From the NCBI GenBank assembly GCA_017457465.1, contig JAFTHJ010000003.1, positions 1 through 12,324 of the forward strand: a DNA stretch of 12,324 nucleotides, in the 5' to 3' direction. Positions 1 to 5,090 of this stretch are shown here, piece by piece. The stretch is from Clostridia bacterium (GTDB lineage Bacteria > Bacillota > Clostridia > Oscillospirales > CAG-272). The position numbers were made by a program, and so were the translations under genes. The notes below the pieces were generated by a model, which worked only from the letters and a program-made list of their open reading frames with translations, ran no database searches and was not told the DNA's origin. Every line of letters begins with the position of its first letter. Position 1 is the stretch's first letter.

Positions 1-118
1 CTCCAGAACCGTGGACGTCCACGTAAAGCGTTTGCGCGAGAAAATAGAGGGAGTTTCCGAAAAATGGACGCTCAAAACAGTCTGGGGAGTAGGATATAAA
101 TTCGAAATACTCGGCTGA
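1..118 (+). CDS. OmpR/PhoB-family response regulator, C-terminal end (5' truncated)
   Basis: This is the last 38 codons of a DNA-binding response regulator; the rest lies left of the window. The reading frame starts at base 2 and ends at a TGA at 116-118. The visible residues are the recognition helix and wing of a winged-helix output domain: SRTVDVHVKRLREKI is the typical recognition-helix sequence, and TVWGVGYKFE is the typical C-terminal wing hairpin (family pattern RGxGYxF, here with WGVGYKF). The next gene on the same strand is a sensor histidine kinase, so the pair very probably forms one two-component system that the kinase phosphorylates. The target genes cannot be read from the sequence, although the htrA-like gene downstream is a reasonable candidate. 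The family is certain; the specific orthologue (for example a WalR- or PhoP-like protein) cannot be decided from the tail alone. Confidence 0.93.
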   Translation, partial: SRTVDVHVKRLREKIEGVSEKWTLKTVWGVGYKFEILG

Positions 119-126
119 TAACGCAT

Positions 127-218
127 AAACGCCGATGCCTTGGGCGGAATGCCAACGAATAAGCGTGGGGAATACCTCGCGTATCGTCGTACGCATTGAC
201 CGACCTGCATCGGCGTTT
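127..218. other. Long imperfect inverted repeat; possible structured RNA or small dispersed repeat
   Basis: A perfect 12-bp inverted repeat (AAACGCCGATGC at 127-138, GCATCGGCGTTT at 207-218) closes a 68-nt interior that can itself fold. CGG 145-147 pairs with CCG 200-202, AATGC 148-152 pairs with GCATT 193-197, and 163-168 pairs with 175-180 across one mismatch. It lies between the response regulator stop and the kinase start. It has no T-run after it, so it is not an intrinsic terminator. I do not recognise it as a known riboswitch, ribozyme or 6S/SRP RNA. It could be a processed intercistronic RNA, a regulatory leader of the kinase, or an interspersed palindromic element. Strand is undecided because the arms are symmetric. 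Confidence 0.5.
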
Positions 219-232
219 GTTTATACGGGAAA

Positions 233-251
233 GGGGCGTTTCGCCCCGAGG
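233..251 (+). promoter_or_regulatory. GC-rich hairpin abutting the kinase ribosome binding site
   Basis: GGGGCG (233-238) and CGCCCC (242-247) form a perfect 6-bp stem with a TTT loop, directly followed by the Shine-Dalgarno bases GAGG (248-251), 8 nt before the ATG at 260. The hairpin is close enough to affect ribosome access or to protect the 5' end of a processed kinase transcript. No T-run follows, so termination is unlikely. Confidence 0.5.
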
Positions 252-259
252 TAAAAAAG

Positions 260-1711
260 ATGTTTAAAAGTATTTTCGCAAAATACGTCTCTGCGTTTAT
301 GCTGATAATCCTTGTCAGCTTCGCCATTATAATCGCCATAACCACCTCTATTATCGGAAACTATTCCAAGGATATAAAGGTGAGCATAATGGAGACTGCG
401 GCAAACTCGCTCGGGGCGTATCTCAAAAACGAGATAGATGCCGCGCCCGACAGCTCTCTGAAAAAGATAACCTCCTCCGACAGCGAAGCGCTCGAGGAGA
501 TGTTCACGGTGATATCCTCCAACGGAGACGATATAACCGTGCTTCTCACCGATATGAACGGCGAGATTCTTATGGTGACGGGAAGCGATAAGGGCGAGGT
601 CGAGATAGGCTCGTCTATTCACGGCTCCTTTGTTGAGAGCGTGAGCAATGGAACGAACGTCTTCCAGATGAACGGCGAGAGAAGCGTTTTCTCCTCACCT
701 CATATGGTTTACGCGGTAACTGTTGAGAACTCCGAGGGCGAGGTCTGCGGCGAGGTATTTGTCTGCTCCTCCTCGGTGATTATGACCGACCTTATCGAGA
801 AGATAACCAAAACTATCGGTCTTGCCGTGCTTTGGGTGCTTATGGCAGCGCTGATAGCAGTTTACTTCATAACCGAGCGTATCGTCGCGCCGCTTAAAAA
901 GATAAGCGTAGCCGCGCGTCAGTTTGCCTCGGGAAAATTCGACACCAGAGTCCCCGTAAGCGGAAGCGACGAGGTGGCGGAACTTGCCGTGGCGTTTAAT
1001 AATATGGCGGAATCGCTCGACAATTACGATAATATGAGAAACACCTTTATCTCAAACGTGTCCCACGACCTGCGAACCCCTATGACCTCTATATCGGGAT
1101 TTGTCGACGGAATCCTTGACGGAGTCATCCCGCCTGATAAATACGACTATTATCTGCGAATAATCTCAAACGAGGTCAAGAGACTTTCACGCCTCGTGGC
1201 TTCCCTGCTCGACCTATCGAGAATTCAAGCGGGTGAGAGAAAGTTCACTATGGCTCCGTTCGATATCTGTGAGATGGGCAGACAGAGAATAATTTCCTCC
1301 GAACAAAAGATAGAGGAAAAGCACCTTGAGGTCGAATTTGTCTGCGAGGATGATAATATATCTGTCATAGCGGACAGAGACGCGATATATCAGGTGCTCT
1401 ACAACCTCTGCGAGAACGCCGTGAAATTCTCGTCGGACGGAGGTCTGTTCAAGATAGAGATAACTAAAATCAAAAATAAAAAGGTACTCGTATCGGTATA
1501 CAACGAAGGTCAGGGCATACCGCCCGCCGACCTGCCATACGTCTTTGAAAGATTCTATAAGAGCGACAAGAGCCGCGGACTGAATAAGTCGGGTGTTGGA
1601 CTCGGTCTCTATATCTCAAAGACTATAATTCAGGCTCACGGCGAAAAAATATGGGTAGAGAGTGAATTTGAGCGCAACTGTCTCTTCTCTTTCACGCTTC
1701 CCGCAGAATAA
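260..1711 (+). CDS. Membrane-bound sensor histidine kinase (HAMP-HisKA-HATPase_c)
   Basis: This 483-residue protein is a class I sensor kinase that autophosphorylates on histidine and passes the phosphate to a response regulator, presumably the one encoded just upstream. The order is a short cytoplasmic N-terminus, membrane segment about 11-33, an extracytoplasmic sensor domain about 34-184, membrane segment about 185-204, a HAMP linker about 205-258, a HisKA dimerisation domain with the H-box FISNVSHDLRTPM (phosphorylated His269), and an HATPase domain. The ATPase shows the N-box (YNLCENAVKF, Asn386), G1 (NEGQGIP, 415-421), F-box (FERFYKSD, 429-436) and G2 (GVGLGLYISK, 445-454). All catalytic motifs are intact. 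The start at 260 has GAGG 8 nt upstream. The sensor domain (34-184) matches nothing I recognise, so the stimulus is unknown. The htrA-like gene starts 74 bp downstream on the same strand, which suggests an envelope-stress role (inference). Confidence 0.95.
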   Translation: MFKSIFAKYVSAFMLIILVSFAIIIAITTSIIGNYSKDIKVSIMETAANSLGAYLKNEIDAAPDSSLKKITSSDSEALEEMFTVISSNGDDITVLLTDMNGEILMVTGSDKGEVEIGSSIHGSFVESVSNGTNVFQMNGERSVFSSPHMVYAVTVENSEGEVCGEVFVCSSSVIMTDLIEKITKTIGLAVLWVLMAALIAVYFITERIVAPLKKISVAARQFASGKFDTRVPVSGSDEVAELAVAFNNMAESLDNYDNMRNTFISNVSHDLRTPMTSISGFVDGILDGVIPPDKYDYYLRIISNEVKRLSRLVASLLDLSRIQAGERKFTMAPFDICEMGRQRIISSEQKIEEKHLEVEFVCEDDNISVIADRDAIYQVLYNLCENAVKFSSDGGLFKIEITKIKNKKVLVSVYNEGQGIPPADLPYVFERFYKSDKSRGLNKSGVGLGLYISKTIIQAHGEKIWVESEFERNCLFSFTLPAE

Positions 1712-1785
1712 ACAGACGAAAATCTACCGATAATCTTCATAAGGATATCTATACCACAAAAAATTCCTCGGAAGGAACTGCATAT

Positions 1786-3150
1786 ATGGAAGAATTTGAA
1801 AAAAATCTTAACGAAAACGAAATAAGCGCCGAAGAAGAGACTGTCGGCATAAACGGAGGAGAGGCTCCCGCGTCAGATACGGAGGAGAATATCTCGGAAA
1901 CCAACATACAGACAGAGGCGGAGCTTGTCGTATCCCCCGAGCAAACCGAGCTTGTGAGCGCGGAGGAGCCAACGGCGCCCGTATACCGTTGGAACTATGA
2001 GGAGCAGAAAGACTATCTGAACGGCAAGGAAAAGAAAAAACATAAAAACGGCGCCGTTATATACGCCGTTGTTATGACCTGCGCTTTCGCTGTCGCCTTC
2101 ATTCTCCTCGCTGTTCTGCTTATATTGAACGGACTCGGAATCGGAAACGGCAATGGCGGCTCGGGTGACCAGAGCGGCGTCGGAGCGTCTGCCGAGAGAG
2201 TGGTATACGTAAGAGAATACGACCCCGAGAGCGGAGTGCTGACCACACAGGAGATATACAACAAATGTCTACCCGCGATAGTCACCGTATCGGTAACCGA
2301 CGGTACCTCATCCGGTGTCGGCTCTGGATTCATAATCTCCGAGGACGGATTTATTGTCACGGCTAACCACGTAATCGACGGAATGACCTCGATTACAGTA
2401 ATTATGAGCAACGGCGACAGATTCCCCGCAAAGGTCATAGACGGAAACGCCTTCACAGACCTCGCGCTCATCAAGGTGGCAACAAACGGACTTCCCACCA
2501 TAGCTATCGGAAAATCCTCCGACTTGCTTGTTGGCGACCGCGTTGTGGCTATCGGAACCCCCGCCGCAATTGATTTCGCGGGTTCTCTTTCCGAGGGAAA
2601 TGTCTCTTATAACGACAGAGTTTTCAAAATTTACAACGAGGACGGAAGCGTTGAAAAGAAGATGATTCTTATACAGACGAGCGCTCTCGTGAACCCCGGA
2701 AACTCGGGATGTCCCCTTATAAATGAATACGGAGAGGTAGTCGGAATAGTCACTATGAAGCTCAACAGCAGCTACTATGAGGGTATGTGCTTCGCTATCC
2801 CCTCCGACTCGGCTATTCCGATAATAACCGCTATGAAAAATGGTGAGAATTACAATGAGCTTCTCTCGGCGGTAAGCAAATATCCCGCAAAAATGGGAAT
2901 TACCGTCGAAAACGCGGTATCATCAAATAACACGCCCGGCGTCAAGATAACCGCCTTCTCGTCAAACACTTATGACATCAGTCAGAAAATGAAGGTCGGC
3001 GATGTGATAGTTTCGGTAGATGCCACAACTGTTACCTCTATCACCGACTTGAGCTATATCCTCGATAAGTACGAGCCGGGTGACACTATAAGCGTTACCT
3101 TCTACAGAAATTCGCAAAGACTCACCGTCGAGGTAATTCTCGGACAGTAA
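1786..3150 (+). CDS. htrA: HtrA/DegP-type membrane-anchored serine protease with PDZ domain
   Basis: This 454-residue S1C-family protease degrades or processes misfolded envelope proteins. Residues 1-65 are a strikingly acidic, low-complexity cytoplasmic tail, followed by YRWNYEEQK and a basic KEKKKHK stretch. A single membrane anchor lies at about 89-115 and a Gly-rich linker at 116-134, which places the protease outside the membrane. The catalytic triad is visible: His195 in VTANHVID, Asp225 in FTDLALIKV and Ser307 in NPGNSGCPL. One PDZ domain covers about 368-454 and includes GDVIVSVD (405-412). The usual GNSGGPL is GNSGCPL here (Cys309), next to but not in the triad. GGAAGGA lies 9 nt before the ATG at 1786. 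It is probably co-transcribed with the upstream two-component genes, since no terminator is seen in the 74-bp gap; HtrA proteases are often targets of envelope-sensing systems. Confidence 0.95.
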   Translation: MEEFEKNLNENEISAEEETVGINGGEAPASDTEENISETNIQTEAELVVSPEQTELVSAEEPTAPVYRWNYEEQKDYLNGKEKKKHKNGAVIYAVVMTCAFAVAFILLAVLLILNGLGIGNGNGGSGDQSGVGASAERVVYVREYDPESGVLTTQEIYNKCLPAIVTVSVTDGTSSGVGSGFIISEDGFIVTANHVIDGMTSITVIMSNGDRFPAKVIDGNAFTDLALIKVATNGLPTIAIGKSSDLLVGDRVVAIGTPAAIDFAGSLSEGNVSYNDRVFKIYNEDGSVEKKMILIQTSALVNPGNSGCPLINEYGEVVGIVTMKLNSSYYEGMCFAIPSDSAIPIITAMKNGENYNELLSAVSKYPAKMGITVENAVSSNNTPGVKITAFSSNTYDISQKMKVGDVIVSVDATTVTSITDLSYILDKYEPGDTISVTFYRNSQRLTVEVILGQ

Positions 3151-3161
3151 TATCATAAAAC

Positions 3162-3203
3162 TCCGTAATATACACAATATATAAAATTTTACGGATGTTT
3201 TTT
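3162..3203 (+). terminator. Weak candidate terminator after htrA
   Basis: TCCGTAA (3162-3168) and TTACGGA (3189-3195) form a 7-bp stem with a long AT-rich loop, followed by TG and six T (3198-3203). Its position just after the htrA stop and before the next promoter fits a terminator, but the 20-nt loop and low GC make it weak. Confidence 0.4.
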
Positions 3204-3213
3204 CAAATTTCTA

Positions 3214-3242
3214 TTGCAAATTTGATATAAATGCGGTATAAT
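3214..3242 (+). promoter_or_regulatory. Sigma-A type promoter for the MgtC-family gene pair
   Basis: A -35 box TTGCAA (3214-3219) and a perfect -10 box TATAAT (3237-3242) are separated by exactly 17 bp. The expected start of transcription is near 3249, giving a leader of about 60 nt before the first ATG. The promoter lies 64 bp after the htrA stop codon. Confidence 0.8.
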
Positions 3243-3259
3243 GTCGGTTATACCGCATT
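3230..3259. promoter_or_regulatory. Perfect 12-bp inverted repeat over the -10 box: candidate repressor operator
   Basis: AATGCGGTATAA (3230-3241) and TTATACCGCATT (3248-3259) are exact reverse complements with a 6-bp centre. The left arm contains five of the six bases of the -10 box, and the right arm covers the expected start of transcription. A dimeric regulator bound here would block RNA polymerase, so repression is the simplest reading. A 5'-end mRNA hairpin is less likely because the left arm lies upstream of the expected start. I do not recognise the motif as a Fur, Zur, MntR or other named box. Confidence 0.65.
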
Positions 3260-3309
3260 ATATTTATTATTAATATGTTTATCTGAAATATTTTGACAGG
3301 AGAATGATA

Positions 3310-4011
3310 ATGGTTGAGTTGACGTTTCTCGATACAATCTTGCGAATATCGACAGCCGCGGTCTGCGGCGGCCTTATCGGAATAGAGCGAGGCAGAAAGC
3401 ACCGTCCCGCGGGATTCCGTACATATATGATAGTTTGTATGGGCGCGGCGCTTACTATGGTTTTGAGTACATATCTCTGCGCTATGCTGTCGAACGTCTG
3501 GTCAGTCGGTCTTAACGACCTCACAAAAACCGACGTTTCGCGTTTCGGAGCGCAGGTAATAAACGGAATAGGCTTCCTTGGCGCGGGTACGATTATCGTA
3601 ACGGGCCGCCAACAGATAAAGGGAATGACCACCGCGGCAGGTCTTTGGGCATCCGCTTGTATGGGACTCGCCATCGGCGCGGGATTCTATGCCGCGGCTC
3701 TTATAGGCTGCACACTCATAATCATAACAATAGTCGTTTTCTCAAAGCTCGAGCATTTTATCCTCGTTCGCTCGAGAAATATGAATATTTACATAGAATT
3801 TGAAAATACCGACGATATTGCCGAAATAGTTTCAAGACTTAAGCAGATGGAAGTCCGTATATTCGACGTTGAAATAACCAAGGCAAAATATTCCGAAACA
3901 AAGTATCCAAACGCGATAGTTACAATGCAGATACCGAAAAAGACCGCTCATACAGACGTGTTCTCGGTAATTTCGGAAATAGAAACTATTCGCTCTATAG
4001 AAGAACTTTAA
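3310..4011 (+). CDS. MgtC/SapB-family membrane protein, first tandem copy
   Basis: This 233-residue protein has an N-terminal hydrophobic MgtC domain (about 1-145) and a C-terminal ACT-like cytoplasmic domain (about 150-233). Family signatures are CGGLIGIERGRKHRPAGFRT, RFGAQVINGIGFLGAGTIIV and KGMTTAAGLWASACMGL. MgtC proteins support survival in low Mg2+ and in macrophages in pathogens, where Salmonella MgtC acts on the F1Fo ATP synthase; the role in a probable commensal is open and may be Mg2+ or membrane-potential homeostasis. An in-frame ATG exists at 3304, but the Shine-Dalgarno AGGAGA (3298-3303) touches it directly, while the ATG at 3310 has a normal 6-nt spacing, so 3310 is chosen. A clear promoter and operator-like palindrome precede it, and a homologous copy follows after 17 bp. 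Confidence 0.92.
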   Translation: MVELTFLDTILRISTAAVCGGLIGIERGRKHRPAGFRTYMIVCMGAALTMVLSTYLCAMLSNVWSVGLNDLTKTDVSRFGAQVINGIGFLGAGTIIVTGRQQIKGMTTAAGLWASACMGLAIGAGFYAAALIGCTLIIITIVVFSKLEHFILVRSRNMNIYIEFENTDDIAEIVSRLKQMEVRIFDVEITKAKYSETKYPNAIVTMQIPKKTAHTDVFSVISEIETIRSIEEL

Positions 4012-4028
4012 GGAACAGGTGACTATTT

Positions 4029-4724
4029 ATGTTGGAATGTTTGAATTTTTTAAGAGGAGATAATCTCGACCTGCTTTCAATAACGGTGAGACTCGTTCTC
4101 GCTGTCCTGTGCGGCGGAATTATCGGAATAGAAAGAGAAAGAAAAAGACGTCCCGCAGGTTTCCGTACGCATATTCTGATTTGTCTGGGCGCTGCGCTGA
4201 CTACCCTCACAAGCCAGTATATCGTGCTTGAGCTGAAGCTCTTCACAGACCTCGCAAGACTCGGTGCGCAGGTTATCGCGGGTATAGGCTTTATCGGTGC
4301 GGGTACGATTATCGTAACCAAGCGCAGACAGGTAAAGGGACTTACCACTGCCGCAGGTCTTTGGACAACGGCTATTGTCGGTCTTTGCTGCGGAGCGGGA
4401 TTCTTCGAGGGCGCAGTGTTCGCCACACTTATAATACTACTCGCGGAGCTTGTTTTCGCAAGACTTGAGTATTTTATCGTGTCTAACGCGAAAAGCTTTA
4501 ATCTCTTCGTCGAGTACTCCGAAAGCTCAAAACTCGCGAATATAGTCGATACAATTAAAAAATCAGGTGCTTACATACTTGATATGGAGGTCACTAAATC
4601 TACCGCGGATAATAAAAATCTATGCGCTACCTTCTCTATGAAGCTTCCCCGTAAGCTCTCCCATGAAGGTATTATGACTCTCGTGGCTAAAATCGAGGGC
4701 GTAGTTTCAGTTGAGGAATTATAA
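4029..4724 (+). CDS. MgtC/SapB-family membrane protein, second tandem copy
   Basis: This 231-residue paralogue of the preceding gene has the same architecture: hydrophobic MgtC domain (about 12-150) and ACT-like C-terminal domain (about 155-231). Matching signatures are CGGIIGIERERKRRPAGFRT, RLGAQVIAGIGFIGAGTIIV and KGLTTAAGLWTTAIVGL, and both proteins end in a similar (I/V)EEL. A 20-nt stretch (3583-3602 and 4299-4318) is identical in the two genes, so the pair arose by tandem duplication, possibly with later gene conversion. The N-terminus is longer and the loop after the GAAL motif shorter than in copy one, and the C-terminal halves have diverged most. AGGTGA (4017-4022) lies 6 nt before the ATG. 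The 17-bp gap indicates co-transcription from the promoter at 3214. The two may form hetero-oligomers or respond to different signals (inference). Confidence 0.92.
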   Translation: MLECLNFLRGDNLDLLSITVRLVLAVLCGGIIGIERERKRRPAGFRTHILICLGAALTTLTSQYIVLELKLFTDLARLGAQVIAGIGFIGAGTIIVTKRRQVKGLTTAAGLWTTAIVGLCCGAGFFEGAVFATLIILLAELVFARLEYFIVSNAKSFNLFVEYSESSKLANIVDTIKKSGAYILDMEVTKSTADNKNLCATFSMKLPRKLSHEGIMTLVAKIEGVVSVEEL

Positions 4725-4735
4725 GATAGGATTAT

Positions 4736-4770
4736 GTGAGGGAAACCTTTTAAGGAAAGGTTTCCCTCAC
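4736..4770. repeat. 15-bp perfect inverted repeat (hairpin) downstream of the MgtC pair
   Basis: GTGAGGGAAACCTTT (4736-4750) pairs perfectly with AAAGGTTTCCCTCAC (4756-4770) around a 5-nt loop, only 11 bp after the stop codon. Neither strand has a T-run next to it, so it is not a standard intrinsic terminator. It may protect the 3' end of the mRNA or be part of a dispersed repeat. It shares the AAAGGTTT core with the following hairpin, which allows alternative pairings. Confidence 0.7.
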
Positions 4771-4778
4771 ACTCCCTT

Positions 4779-4806
4779 CCAAACCTTTTTAAACAAAAGG
4801 GTTTGG
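4779..4806. repeat. Second 12-bp hairpin with related inverted copy at 4976-4990
   Basis: CCAAACCTTTTT (4779-4790) pairs with AAAAGGGTTTGG (4795-4806), with one G-T wobble and a 4-nt loop. The left arm plus flank (4778-4793) is repeated in inverted form as TTTAAAAGGTTTGGA at 4976-4990, with one T fewer. The stretch therefore looks like a decayed repeat element bracketing about 200 bp. No T-tract follows, so it is not a classic terminator. Confidence 0.55.
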
Positions 4807-4856
4807 GCTTCCGATTTATCGTAAATTTTAATCTTCGTGGTCTTTTATCTAATGTG

Positions 4857-4899
4857 GACACCCATCGGACACTTGCGTACCGATGGGTGTCTTTTTATT
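4857..4899 (+). terminator. Strong rho-independent terminator (plus strand)
   Basis: GACACCCATCGG (4857-4868) and CCGATGGGTGTC (4880-4891) form a perfect 12-bp GC-rich stem with an 11-nt loop, followed directly by TTTTTATT (4892-4899). The T-run is only on the plus strand, so it ends transcription coming from the MgtC pair and protects the convergent copA gene. The distance of about 130 nt from the stop codon gives the transcript a long, structured 3' UTR. Confidence 0.85.
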
Positions 4900-5004
4900 G
4901 TATTCGTTTTGTTAAGACTCTCTATATGAGAAATATTAAATTTAATTAAACCAAATGGGGTAGCTAATCCTTTGCTTTAAAAGGTTTGGAGAAGTCAAGG
5001 AGAA

Positions 5005-5071
5005 CCAATGTTTGATGTTTTTGGGCGTTTCCGCCCAAAATGTCGGTGTTTAGCCGACAAATCAAACTTGG
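5005..5071. other. Multi-hairpin structured element between convergent genes
   Basis: An outer stem (CCAA 5005-5008 plus GTTTGAT 5010-5016, pairing with ATCAAAC 5061-5067 plus TTGG 5068-5071, one bulged T) encloses two hairpins: TTTTGGGCG/CGCCCAAAA (5019-5027 and 5032-5040) and TGTCGG/CCGACA (5041-5046 and 5054-5059). The result is a compact three-way junction. It lies in the 3' region of copA. No known RNA class was recognised. It may be a 3'-UTR structure, a small RNA or a repeat remnant. The rest of the gap 4900-5004 is AT-rich and shows nothing else. Confidence 0.5.
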
Positions 5072-5072
5072 C

Positions 5073-5090
5073 AAAAGGCGTCAGCCTTTT
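5073..5090 (-). terminator. Candidate terminator overlapping the copA stop codon
   Basis: AAAAGGC (5073-5079) and GCCTTTT (5084-5090) form a 7-bp stem with a GTCA loop. On the minus strand it reads AAAAGGC-TGAC-GCCTTTT, and the TGA of copA lies in the loop. The T-run is short and sits within the stem, and the structured element next to it may add to termination, so this is a moderate call. Confidence 0.45.

Noticed and set aside
127..218. Inverted repeat as an intrinsic terminator of the response regulator gene
   Set aside because: The downstream arm is followed by mixed sequence without a T-run, and the loop region is far too long.
221..622. 133-codon minus-strand frame over the start of the histidine kinase
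   Set aside because: It is antisense to a gene with all kinase motifs; its product has no recognisable domain and no ribosome site was seen.
2013..2501. 162-codon minus-strand frame inside htrA
   Set aside because: Antisense shadow of the protease domain coding region, with composition explained by the complement of htrA codons.
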